From assembly GCF_016862795.1 (NCBI RefSeq), contig NZ_BONQ01000085.1:1-38505 (forward strand): a stretch of DNA of 38,505 nucleotides, given 5' to 3'. Numbering within the stretch: the stretch's first letter is position 1; the number at the start of each line of letters is the position of its first letter. Under the pieces are notes generated by a model. The model saw only the letters and a program-made list of their open reading frames with translations. It did no database searches and was not told where the DNA came from. This document shows, one piece after another, positions 23,298 to 30,927 of the stretch. Source of the stretch: Dactylosporangium siamense. GTDB lineage: Bacteria > Actinomycetota > Actinomycetes > Mycobacteriales > Micromonosporaceae. The position numbers and the translations under genes are program-made.

Positions 23298-23973
23298 CGG
23301 CGGTGTACCCGACGCCGCGCACCGTCCGGAGCACCGCGGCCGCGTCGCCGAGCTTGCCGCGCACCTGCGCCACGTGCACGTCGACCGTCCGGGTGCCGGA
23401 GTGCGCCGCGTATCCCCACACGGAGCCGAGCAGCTCCTCCCGGGTGAAGACCCGGCCGGGCCGGTTCATCAGGTGTGCCAGGAGCGAGAACTCCGTCGAG
23501 GTCAGCGCCACCGGCACGCCGTCCACCCGGCACTCCCGCCGGGCCGGATCGAGCGTGACCGGCCCGACGGTGCGGACCTGGTCCACCTCCGGCGGGCCCT
23601 GCGTGCGCCGCAGCACCGCCTTGACCCGCGACACCAGCTCGCGGGGGCTGAACGGCTTGGTGATGTAGTCGTCGCCGCCCAGTTCGAGCCCCAGGATCCG
23701 GTCGACCTCGTCGTCCCGCGCGGTCAGGAACAGCACCGGCGTCCAGTCGCCCGACTCACGCAACCGCCGGCAGATCTCCGTGCCGTCGAGCCCGGGCAGC
23801 GCGATGTCCAGCACGCACGCGACCGGTCGCAACTTCCGCGCGGCGGCGAGGCCGGCCGTGCCGTCGTGCTCGACGTGCACCCCGAAGCCCTCGCGGGTCA
23901 GGTACATGCGCAGCAGGTCGGCGATCGGCCGCTCGTCCTCGACGACCAGCACCAACCCTCTGCCCTGATCCAC
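23290..23973 (-). CDS. OmpR/PhoB-family response regulator
   Basis: 227 aa. Receiver domain (about 6-120): acidic pair VVEDE, phosphoacceptor Asp56 in VLDIALPGLDG, LFLTARD, and Lys106 in DDYITKPFSP. The DNA-binding winged helix (about 135-225) has VALTSTEFSLLAHLMNRPGRVFTREELL and RTVDVHVAQVRGKLGD...RTVRGVGYTA. The GTG at 23973 with a close GAGG is the likely start. It heads an operon with the kinase and the DUF5666-like secreted protein. Confidence 0.9.
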   Translation of the reverse strand: MDQGRGLVLVVEDERPIADLLRMYLTREGFGVHVEHDGTAGLAAARKLRPVACVLDIALPGLDGTEICRRLRESGDWTPVLFLTARDDEVDRILGLELGGDDYITKPFSPRELVSRVKAVLRRTQGPPEVDQVRTVGPVTLDPARRECRVDGVPVALTSTEFSLLAHLMNRPGRVFTREELLGSVWGYAAHSGTRTVDVHVAQVRGKLGDAAAVLRTVRGVGYTADA

Positions 23974-24056
23974 CGCCTCATTCTGCCGCGCCGCGATCCC
24001 GGGCGATGTTCGGGTGATGTTTGGGTGTGCGGACCGTCGGATACAAGAACATCGAT

Positions 24057-24102
24057 CGGTCCACCCCAGCTGCGGTTGCCAGCGCCTGCGCGGGGTGGAC
24101 CG
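24057..24102 (-). terminator. Hairpin downstream of the PH-like gene
   Basis: The arms cggtccacccc (24057-24067) and ggggtggaccg (24092-24102) form a perfect 11-bp stem with a 24-base loop. It lies 33 bases beyond the minus-strand stop at 24135 and upstream of the response regulator start, so it may end transcription there. Short 12-bp direct repeats (ctcgtcaggctt type) lie between it and the stop. Confidence 0.45.
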
Positions 24103-24134
24103 GTTCCTCGTCGGGCTTCTCGTCAGGCTTCTCG

Positions 24135-24626
24135 TCAGGCGAAGCGGAGCGCGACCCTCGCGAGCCTGGGCACGGTGGGGGTGGACGCCGCCGCGATCTG
24201 TCCCCACGGCGTGCGGAAGGCCTGCTTGAGAGCCTCGTCGAGGCGCCACATCTCGGTCTTGTCCGGCAGGCGTACCCACAGGTTCTCGCGCACGCCGTCG
24301 ATGGCCGTCACGCCGAGCTGGATGCCGGTGCGCCCCGGCTCGGGGGTCCAGGTGACGTCGGCGAGCTGGTGCAGGTCGGCGTTGAGGTGCAGCGAGACGC
24401 GGCGCAACACGGGCGACTCGGTGGTGATCACGAGCCGGTTGCGGGTCAGCATCAGCACGCTGCGCCGGGCGGCGCGGGACGTGCACCGGGCGACGACGGC
24501 CACGGTGTCCCGGTCACCGGCGCACCCGCGCAGCACCTGGACGTGGCGGCGGATGGTCGCGGCGGACAGCTTCGCCAATGCCGTGGCCGGCAGGAAGGTG
24601 CACGAGAAGGTGTCCAGCGTCTCCAT
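24135..24626 (-). CDS. Hypothetical protein with a possible PH-like domain
   Basis: 163 aa, soluble. The central and C-terminal portion is beta-rich and ends in a helix: RSVLMLTRNRLVITTES, RVSLHLNADLHQLADVTWTPEP, TAIDGVRENLWVRLPD, then MWRLDEALKQAFRTPWG. This is the strand order and closing helix of bacterial PH-like (YokE/bPH type) domains; that assignment is tentative. The N-terminal third is helical. ATG at 24626, with a TTG two codons upstream; neither has a clear RBS. It stands apart from the two-component operon, separated by a hairpin. Function unknown. Confidence 0.65.
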   Translation of the reverse strand: METLDTFSCTFLPATALAKLSAATIRRHVQVLRGCAGDRDTVAVVARCTSRAARRSVLMLTRNRLVITTESPVLRRVSLHLNADLHQLADVTWTPEPGRTGIQLGVTAIDGVRENLWVRLPDKTEMWRLDEALKQAFRTPWGQIAAASTPTVPRLARVALRFA

Positions 24627-24678
24627 ACTCAAGCCAACGACGGTTTTTGCTCAGCGACACGCGGTTCTGCTGCTTTCA

Positions 24679-24758
24679 TGCGCCGATCTTGCGGGCGTAG
24701 TGCCGGGACACTCCCACGGTGTCCCTTTTGCCGCCACCGCGCCCGCAAGATCGGCGCA
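24679..24758. repeat. 80-bp nested palindrome with perfect 19-bp arms
   Basis: The outer arms 24679-24697 (tgcgccgatcttgcgggcg) and 24740-24758 are exact inverse complements. Inside the 42-base loop a second hairpin is present: gggacac (24705-24711) against gtgtccc (24719-24725). It lies between two minus-strand genes and overlaps neither. The form recalls a dispersed REP/MITE-like intergenic element more than a terminator. Confidence 0.7.
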
Positions 24759-24780
24759 CACCCTGTGCGTCGCCGGAAAG

Positions 24781-24837
24781 CCGGTCAGGCCGGTCCAGCC
24801 GGTCCAGCCGGTCAAGGCCGTCCGGCCGGTCGAGCCG
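24781..24837. repeat. Short degenerate 9-bp repeats after the lipoprotein gene
   Basis: Five or six imperfect units of ccggtccag occupy the 57 bases directly beyond the stop codon of the minus-strand lipoprotein gene at 24838. They have no coding support. Confidence 0.6.
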
Positions 24838-25434
24838 TCAGGACGCGGACGGGCGGGGGCTCGGCTTGAGCGGGGCGCAGGCGGTGACGGCGGCGGCGAC
24901 CTTCGCGTCGGCGGTGTCGAGCTGGTCGACCGGCCCGCTGACGGTGACGCCGTGTTCGGTGAGGCAGTTGCGGTACGCGGCGTCGCGGTTACCACCACCG
25001 TTGCCATTTCCGTTGCCGCCGCCGGGGAACGCGGTCGGGCGCAACGACTCGCACGCCTTCTGCGCCTTCTCCCAGGTCTGCTGGTCGACGCCGTTGGGCG
25101 CCGCGGTGCCGAAGAAGCCGCCGCCACCTCCTGGGAAGCCGCTGCCGTTGCCGCGGCCCGGGAAGCCGCTGCCCGACGGGCGCGGTTGCCCTGACGGGAA
25201 CGCGGTCGGGCGGCCCGAGGGGTTGCCGTCCGGGCGGCCCGTGGGCCGGTTCGACGCGTTCATCTGCGGCAGGTCGACGCCGTTGTTGCGCAGGCACGAC
25301 GCGTAGTCGGTGCCGCCGGAGGCGGCCGTCGCCGGTGCCCCAGGATCCGAAGATCCGCAGGCTGTGGCGAAGATTGCCACTGCGGCGAACGCGAGCGCGG
25401 CGCCACCGATCCGCTGAGTCATCACGACCGCCAT
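24838..25434 (-). CDS. Lipoprotein with two CLxxxGV repeats and a Gly/Pro-rich linker
   Basis: 198 aa. The signal peptide ends in the lipobox FATAC (Cys26). The mature protein holds two similar modules: TDYASCLRNNGVDLP ... WEKAQKACESLRP and AAYRNCLTEHGVTV ... AAVTACAPLKP. Between them is a low-complexity stretch with GSGFPGRGNGSGFPGGGGG. Each module has two cysteines that could form disulfides. Related lipoproteins occur beside MacAB-type exporters in actinobacteria. It is transcribed divergently from the adaptor at 25556, with 121 bp between. The ATG at 25434 is used; 25422 is an alternative. Function unknown. Confidence 0.7.
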   Translation of the reverse strand: MAVVMTQRIGGAALAFAAVAIFATACGSSDPGAPATAASGGTDYASCLRNNGVDLPQMNASNRPTGRPDGNPSGRPTAFPSGQPRPSGSGFPGRGNGSGFPGGGGGFFGTAAPNGVDQQTWEKAQKACESLRPTAFPGGGNGNGNGGGNRDAAYRNCLTEHGVTVSGPVDQLDTADAKVAAAVTACAPLKPSPRPSAS

Positions 25435-25555
25435 GCAACGACCCGAACCTCGACGCCCCGTGGGCTGAACCTCAAAATTCGGTAATAACGCCTTCCCAGC
25501 CAACTTTGAGGTCCGGTCGAGCTGACGGGGAGCCGGGACCGGTCAACTTGCAGGC
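25435..25555. promoter_or_regulatory. Divergent promoter region of the exporter cluster with an inverted repeat
   Basis: ACCTCAAA at 25469-25476 and TTTGAGGT at 25505-25512 are exact inverse complements 28 bases apart. They lie between the lipoprotein and the first adaptor gene and could bind the response regulator encoded at 26653. The interval is AT-richer than its surroundings and contains ggtaataacg. Confidence 0.4.
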
Positions 25556-26650
25556 ATGAAGGTCTGGTGGCTGGCCGGAGGGGCTGCCGTTCTCGCGGTC
25601 GCGGTCGTCGTGGGTGTCATGTTGACGAATGGCGACCCGGCCGCGCCGGCGAAAGCGAGCACGTCGAAGGTGACCAGGGGATCCGTCTCGACGACGATCT
25701 CGGCGTCGGGGACGGTGCAGGCGCAGCAGAGCCGGACGCTCGGCTTCACCGCCGGCGGCACGCTGACCGAGCTCAACGTGAAGCCCGGCGACGTGGTCGC
25801 GGCCGGTGTGGTGCTGGCCAGGATCGACGCGACGGCCGCGCAGGAGTCGGTGGACTCCGCCCAGGAGAGCGTCGACAGTGCCGAGGACGCCCTGGACCGC
25901 GCCGAGACCGCCCAGGCCAACGCGACCGCGTCCCCGACGCCGACCGCCAGCCGCGCGCCCGGCACCCAGACCGGCGGCCAGACCGGCGGCCAGACCGGCG
26001 GCCAGACGGGCACGCAAGGCGGCGGGAACGGGGCCAGCAGCGTCCAGAACGCCAGCGACAACCTGCTCTCCGCGCAGCAGCGGCTCAACAACGCCAAGCT
26101 CAGCCTCGTCCAGGCCAACGCCAAGCTGGCCGGCACCGTGATCACCGCGCCGGTCGCCGGCAAGGTGCTCGCCGTCAACGGCACCGTCGGATCCAACGCC
26201 GGTTCGAGTGTCATCACGCTCGCCGGCACCGGTGACGTGGTGGTGAAGGCACAGTTCACGGAGGCCGAGGTGGCACACCTCAAGCTCGACCAGGTCGCGA
26301 AGATCTCGCTGCCGGACAACGCGAGCGCCAAGTACGACGGCAAGGTCATGCAGATCGACCCGGCCGGCACGGTGTCCAACCGGCTGGTGCGGTACGCGGC
26401 GCTGATCTCGTTCGACAAGGTGCCCGACACGCTGCTGTACGGGCAGAGCGCTACTGTCGCAGTGGTCACCGCATCCGCGGACAACGTGCTGTCGGTGCCC
26501 TCCACCGCCGTTCACGACGGCAAGGTCGTGGTGCGAGTCAACGGCAAGGACGAGGAGCGCACCGTCGAGACGGGTCTGCGCGGTGACGTCAACACCGAGA
26601 TCACGAGTGGACTTGCCGAAGGCGACGAGATCCTGACGGCAGGTCGGTGA
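25556..26650 (+). CDS. MacA/HlyD-type membrane-fusion (adaptor) protein of an exporter
   Basis: 364 aa. One N-terminal membrane segment (about 5-22), then the lipoyl/barrel-sandwich start SGTVQAQQSRTLGFTAGGTLTELNVKPGDVV, a helical hairpin rich in Ala and Gln interrupted by a (QTGG) repeat, the second lipoyl half VITAPVAGKVLAVNGTVGS, a beta-barrel domain and a membrane-proximal domain ending DEILTAGR. These proteins link an inner-membrane ABC transporter with the cell exterior. The ATG at 25556 begins just before the membrane segment. Its stop is next to the response-regulator start, so adaptor and regulator are co-transcribed. Confidence 0.85.
   Translation: MKVWWLAGGAAVLAVAVVVGVMLTNGDPAAPAKASTSKVTRGSVSTTISASGTVQAQQSRTLGFTAGGTLTELNVKPGDVVAAGVVLARIDATAAQESVDSAQESVDSAEDALDRAETAQANATASPTPTASRAPGTQTGGQTGGQTGGQTGTQGGGNGASSVQNASDNLLSAQQRLNNAKLSLVQANAKLAGTVITAPVAGKVLAVNGTVGSNAGSSVITLAGTGDVVVKAQFTEAEVAHLKLDQVAKISLPDNASAKYDGKVMQIDPAGTVSNRLVRYAALISFDKVPDTLLYGQSATVAVVTASADNVLSVPSTAVHDGKVVVRVNGKDEERTVETGLRGDVNTEITSGLAEGDEILTAGR
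25967..26014. repeat. 12-bp tandem repeat encoding QTGG inside the first adaptor
   Basis: Four units (25967, 25979, 25991 and a diverged fourth at 26003) of cagaccggcggc encode QTGG repeats. They sit in the tip region of the helical hairpin, where length variation would be tolerated. Confidence 0.85.
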
Positions 26651-26652
26651 CG

Positions 26653-27390
26653 ATGGAGCCGATGACCGCACAGGTGAACGCAGGCCAGCCGCAGCCCAAG
26701 GTCCTCGTCGTGGACGACGAGGCGAGCATCCGTGCCTTGCTGTCCGCCACGCTGCGGCTCACCGGCTTCGACGTCAAGGTCGCCGGCGGCGGACGGGAGG
26801 CGCTCAGCGCCGCCGCCGAGTTCGCTCCGGACCTGGTCGTGCTCGACGTGATGATGCCCGACCTGGACGGCTTCGAGGTGGCGCAGCGGCTGCGGACCAG
26901 CGGCCGGCCGGTGCCGGTGCTGTTCCTGACCGCCCGCGACTCGGTCGAGGACCGCATCTCCGGGCTGACCGTGGGCGCCGACGACTACGTGGCCAAGCCG
27001 TTCAGCCTCGAGGAGGTCGTGCTGCGGATCCGGGCGATCCTGCGGCGCAGCCTCGGCGAGCAGCAGCAGCTGGTCGACGGCGGGGTGCTGCGCTACGCGG
27101 ACCTGGAGATGGACGAGGACGCCCACGAGGTGCGCCGGGGCGGCCACCGGGTCGACCTGTCGCCGACCGAGTTCAACCTGTTGCGGTATCTGCTGACCAA
27201 CGCCGGCCGGGTGGTGAGCAAGGCGCAGATCCTGGACCGGGTGTGGAACTACGACTTCGGCGGCGACGGCCGGATCGTCGAGTCCTACGTCTACTACCTG
27301 CGCCGCAAGGTCGACAAGTGGGATCCGCCGCTGATCCACACCGTCAGAGGCGTCGGCTACGCGCTGAGGCTGCCCAGAAGTGAAACCTAG
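26653..27390 (+). CDS. OmpR-family response regulator in the exporter cluster
   Basis: 245 aa. Receiver domain with acidic pair VVDDE, phosphoacceptor Asp65 in VVLDVMMPDLDG, LFLTARD and Lys115 in DDYVAKPFSLE. The winged helix at the C-terminus shows LSPTEFNLLRYLLTNAGRVV, VWNYDFGGDGRIVESYVYYLRRK and IHTVRGVGYALRL. The start may be the ATG at 26653, the GTG at 26647 overlapping the adaptor stop, or the ATG at 26662. It overlaps the kinase gene by 11 bases and probably regulates the surrounding exporter genes. Confidence 0.9.
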   Translation: MEPMTAQVNAGQPQPKVLVVDDEASIRALLSATLRLTGFDVKVAGGGREALSAAAEFAPDLVVLDVMMPDLDGFEVAQRLRTSGRPVPVLFLTARDSVEDRISGLTVGADDYVAKPFSLEEVVLRIRAILRRSLGEQQQLVDGGVLRYADLEMDEDAHEVRRGGHRVDLSPTEFNLLRYLLTNAGRVVSKAQILDRVWNYDFGGDGRIVESYVYYLRRKVDKWDPPLIHTVRGVGYALRLPRSET

Positions 27391-28990
27391 GCCCTGGCGC
27401 CAATGGACGGTCCGGACCCGGATCGTCGTCTCCGTGGTGACCCTGGCCGGGGTCGCGCTCATCGCCGCCAACGCGATCGGCGTCACGCTGCTCAACTGGT
27501 ATCTGATGCAGCGCATCGACGACCAGCTGGTGCACTCGGCCCGCCCACCGGGCATCGTCAACCCGAACCGGACCCCGAACCCCAATCCGTTCGCGACCTC
27601 CGGACCCAGGCCGAGCGCCAGCCCGAGCGCGAGCGCGGGCACGCGGCGGGACGGGTTCCCGCGCGACCGCGGCGAGTTCTTCCCCGGCCCGCTGTATCAG
27701 ATCTACCGCTTCGACGGCACCGGCAAGCTGTTGAACCCCGAGCCGGTCGCGCTCGACCCCGCGCTGTTCGGCGACCTCAAGCAGAGAGCCGCCCAGCCGA
27801 CGCCCTTCACCGTCACCACGCCGAGCGGCGACGACTGGCGGGCCATCGTGTTCCCCACCGACTTCGGGGGCAACGCCGGCTACGGCGCCAACGCGGTGGC
27901 CCTGGGTGACGTGCAGGACACCCGGGACCAGATGTTGCAGTACTCGCTGCTGGTCAGCCTGATCCTGCTCGGGTTCGTCGGGCTGGCGACGGCCACGTTG
28001 GTCCGGGTCGGGCTGAGCCCGCTGACCCGCATGGAGGACACCGCGGTCGAGATCGCCGGCGGCAACCTGTCGAGCCGGATCGTGGACGCCGACCCGCACA
28101 CCGAGTCCGGGCGTCTCGGCATCGCCCTCAACACGATGCTCACCCGGATCGAGGAGGCCGTCGATGACAGCGCCGAGTCGGAGCAGCGGTTGCGGCAGTT
28201 CCTCGCCGACGCCGCGCACGAGCTGCGCACCCCGCTGACCTCCGTGCAGGGCTTCGCGGAGCTGTACCGGCGCGGCGGCGCACCACCCGGACCGGCCCTG
28301 GACGAGGCGATGGAATGCATCGAGGCCGAGGTCAGCCGGATGCGGCTGCTCGTCAACGACCTGCTGACCCTGGCCCGGATGGACGAGGAGCGACCGCTGC
28401 AACTGTCGCCCGTGGACCTGCTCGCGGTCGCCGCCGACTCGGTGCGCGACGCCCACGTGCGGGTGCCGACGCGGTTCGTGCAGCTGTCGGCGCTGGACGA
28501 GCGGTCGGTGACGTTCGAGCCGGTGACCGTCGAGGGCGACGAGACCCGTATCCGGCAGGTCGTCGCGAACCTGGTCAGCAACGCGCTACAGCACACGCCG
28601 GAGGACACCCGGGTGGTCGTGCGGGTCGGCCGGGCCACCGACACCGGGCCGCCGCCGACCGCGGTGATCGGTGAGCCGCTGCCCGACGGGGTGCCGCTCG
28701 CCGCGATCGAGGTCAGCGACACCGGGCCGGGCATGAAACCCGGTGACGCCGTGCGGGTGTTCGAGCGGCTGTATCGCGCCGAGGGCTCCCGCTCGCGCCG
28801 GCACGGTGGCGCCGGGCTCGGCCTGGCCATCGTGGCCGCGATCGTGCAGGCGCACGGCGGGCGGGTCGAGCTGTGGACCGCCCCCGGTGAGGGCGCGCGG
28901 TTCCGGGTGCTGCTGCCGGCGCTGAGCGAGCCCGACTTTGAGGACGATTCCGATGAACCCGGATTCCGAGGTAACTCCGAGGGAAGCTGA
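27380..28990 (+). CDS. Sensor histidine kinase in the exporter cluster
   Basis: 536 aa. TM1 (about 15-38), an extracellular region of about 145 residues starting with a Pro/Ser/Asn-rich stretch (PNRTPNPNPFATSGPRPSAS), TM2 (about 188-210), HAMP, then HisKA with His280 in DAAHELRTPLT and an ATP-binding domain (NLVSNALQHTP, DTGPGMKPGD, GGAGLGLAIVAAIV). The tail is acidic (EPDFEDDSDEPGF). The GTG start at 27380 overlaps the response-regulator stop, so the pair is translated together. The sensor signal is unknown; its location next to an exporter suggests envelope or drug stress. Confidence 0.9.
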   Translation: MKPRPWRQWTVRTRIVVSVVTLAGVALIAANAIGVTLLNWYLMQRIDDQLVHSARPPGIVNPNRTPNPNPFATSGPRPSASPSASAGTRRDGFPRDRGEFFPGPLYQIYRFDGTGKLLNPEPVALDPALFGDLKQRAAQPTPFTVTTPSGDDWRAIVFPTDFGGNAGYGANAVALGDVQDTRDQMLQYSLLVSLILLGFVGLATATLVRVGLSPLTRMEDTAVEIAGGNLSSRIVDADPHTESGRLGIALNTMLTRIEEAVDDSAESEQRLRQFLADAAHELRTPLTSVQGFAELYRRGGAPPGPALDEAMECIEAEVSRMRLLVNDLLTLARMDEERPLQLSPVDLLAVAADSVRDAHVRVPTRFVQLSALDERSVTFEPVTVEGDETRIRQVVANLVSNALQHTPEDTRVVVRVGRATDTGPPPTAVIGEPLPDGVPLAAIEVSDTGPGMKPGDAVRVFERLYRAEGSRSRRHGGAGLGLAIVAAIVQAHGGRVELWTAPGEGARFRVLLPALSEPDFEDDSDEPGFRGNSEGS

Positions 28991-29017
28991 GGGTCGCTCC
29001 GAGCGGCGCCCACCACG

Positions 29018-30226
29018 ATGCTCCTCATGCGTTTGTCGCTGCCGTCTCTACGCCGACCACAGTTGAACTCTGTGAGTCTGATCAACGCCGCGCTCGTGGT
29101 CGCCGCGGTCGGCGGTGGGCTCTGGGCCTACCAGATCGTCTCCGGTCCCGCCGCGGCCGAGGCCTCGCAGGCCACCACCCGCACCCGGGCCGTCGCGGTC
29201 ACCCAGGGCACGGTCTCGCAGACGGTGTCCGCGTCGGGCTCCGTGGCCAGCGCGGCGACGGCCAACGCCAACTTCACCACGTCGGGCACCGTCACCGAGG
29301 TCGGCGTGAAGGTCGGCGACGTGGTCACCAAGGGTCAGGTGCTGGCCAAGGTCGACGCGACCGCCGCGCAGGCGTCGCTGAACACCGCGAAGGCCAACCT
29401 GACCGCGGCGAAGGCGGCGCTCACCCGGGCGGAGAACAACAGCGCCGACGACGCCACGATCACCTCCGCCGAGGCGCAGGTCGCCAGCGCACAGGCCAGC
29501 GTCACCTCGGCGCAGACGACGGTCAACGGCACGGTCCTGACCGCCCCGATCGCCGGCACGGTCACCGCCGTGAACGGCGCGGTCGGCTCGTCCTCGTCCG
29601 GCTCGTCCGGCTCCTCGAGCGGCGGCGGCGCCACGGGCGCCGCCAGCTCCTCCTCGTCGTCGGGCTTCATCCAGCTCGCCGACCTGACGAAGCTGCAGAT
29701 CAACGCCAGCTTCGCCGAGGCGGACGCGACGAAGCTCAAGGCCGGGCAGGCCGCCGAGATCAGCTGGAGCGCGCTGAGCGGCACCCGCGCCACCGGCAAG
29801 GTCAGCACGATCTCGCCGACCGCGACGACCAGCAACAACGTCAACTCCTACGCGGTGGTCATCGGTCTGGAGACGCTGCCGGAAGGGGTCCGGCTCGGGC
29901 AGAGCACCACGGCGGTCGTGACGATCGCCGAGGCGCAGAACGCGATCCGCATCCCGACCACCGCGCTGCGCACGGCCGGCGGCCAGCGCACCGTCCAGGT
30001 GCAGGTCAACGGCCAGGTGGAGACCCGCACCGTCGAGGTCGGCATCACCGGCGGCTCGTTCGTCGAGATCAAGTCCGGGCTCAAGGCCGGCGAGCAGGTC
30101 GTGATCACGACGACCACGACGAACTCGACGACCGGCACCAACACCGGCCAGTTCCCCGGCGGCGGTCAGTTCCCCGGCGGCGGAGGCGGCTTCACCGGTG
30201 GCGGCGGCGCCCGCCCGGGCAACTGA
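29018..30226 (+). CDS. Second MacA/HlyD-type adaptor protein of the exporter
   Basis: 402 aa. N-terminal membrane anchor (about 21-38), first lipoyl half (SGTVTEVGVKVGDVVTKGQVLAKVDATAAQ), a short Ala-rich helical hairpin, second lipoyl half (VLTAPIAGTVTAVNGAVGS) followed by a Ser/Gly linker, a beta-barrel, and a C-terminal tail of Gly-rich FPGGG units. Unlike the first adaptor it directly precedes the ATPase gene, with its TGA touching an ATG (TGATG), so it is the likely partner of the ABC transporter. ATG at 29018 or 29027; no strong RBS. Confidence 0.85.
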   Translation: MLLMRLSLPSLRRPQLNSVSLINAALVVAAVGGGLWAYQIVSGPAAAEASQATTRTRAVAVTQGTVSQTVSASGSVASAATANANFTTSGTVTEVGVKVGDVVTKGQVLAKVDATAAQASLNTAKANLTAAKAALTRAENNSADDATITSAEAQVASAQASVTSAQTTVNGTVLTAPIAGTVTAVNGAVGSSSSGSSGSSSGGGATGAASSSSSSGFIQLADLTKLQINASFAEADATKLKAGQAAEISWSALSGTRATGKVSTISPTATTSNNVNSYAVVIGLETLPEGVRLGQSTTAVVTIAEAQNAIRIPTTALRTAGGQRTVQVQVNGQVETRTVEVGITGGSFVEIKSGLKAGEQVVITTTTTNSTTGTNTGQFPGGGQFPGGGGGFTGGGGARPGN

Positions 30227-30240
30227 TGGGAGCGCCGATC

Positions 30241-30927
30241 ATGCACCCGGTTCTGGACGTCCAGAGGGTCAAGAAGATCTACGGGCAGGGTGAGACCGAG
30301 GTCCAGGCCCTGCGCGGGGTGTCGCTGACCGTCGAGCGCGGCGACTACGTGGCCATCATGGGCTCGTCGGGCTCCGGCAAGTCGACCCTGATGAACATCC
30401 TCGGCTGCCTCGACATCCCGACCACCGGCAAGTACCTGCTCGACGGCGTCGACGTGAGCCGCCTCAACGACCGGCAGCTGGCGCTGGTGCGCAACCGGCG
30501 GATCGGCTTCGTGTTCCAGGCGTTCAACCTCATCGCCCGGACCAGCGCGCTCGCCAACGTCGAACTGCCGCTCGCCTACGCCGGGGTCAAGGGAGCCGAA
30601 CGCCGCCGCCGGGCCAACCTGGCGCTGTCCATGGTCGGGCTCGCCGACCGCGCCGGCCACGAACCCAACCAGCTCTCCGGCGGCCAGCAGCAGCGGGTCG
30701 CGGTCGCCCGGGCGCTGGTCACCGCGCCGGCCCTGGTCCTCGCCGACGAGCCGACCGGCAACCTCGACACGCAGTCCACCAACGACGTCCTCGCCGTCTT
30801 CGACCGGCTCAGCGCGTCGGGCCGGACGATCGTGCTGATCACCCACGAGCCGGACGTCGCCGAGCGGGCGAAGCGACTGATCCGGCTGGTCGACGGACAC
30901 ATCGTCCAGGATGAGCGGCTGAAGTGA
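30241..30927 (+). CDS. ABC transporter ATP-binding protein, MacB/LolD type
   Basis: 228 aa from the ATG at 30241, which has GGGAG seven bases upstream; a start at 30226 overlapping the adaptor stop would add five residues. Walker A GSSGSGKS (about 41-48), Q-loop region IGFVFQAFNLIA, signature LSGGQQQR, Walker B LVLADEPTG, and the switch His in ITHEPD are all present. The length and motifs are of the MacB/LolD/FtsE class, which energises export or extraction of lipoproteins, peptides or drugs with an FtsX-like permease. It overlaps the permease gene by four bases (GTGA). Confidence 0.93.
   Translation: MHPVLDVQRVKKIYGQGETEVQALRGVSLTVERGDYVAIMGSSGSGKSTLMNILGCLDIPTTGKYLLDGVDVSRLNDRQLALVRNRRIGFVFQAFNLIARTSALANVELPLAYAGVKGAERRRRANLALSMVGLADRAGHEPNQLSGGQQQRVAVARALVTAPALVLADEPTGNLDTQSTNDVLAVFDRLSASGRTIVLITHEPDVAERAKRLIRLVDGHIVQDERLK

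Noticed and set aside
24679-24758. Insertion sequence with terminal inverted repeats
   Set aside because: Only 80 bp long with no transposase and no target duplication that I can see; better called a palindromic intergenic repeat.
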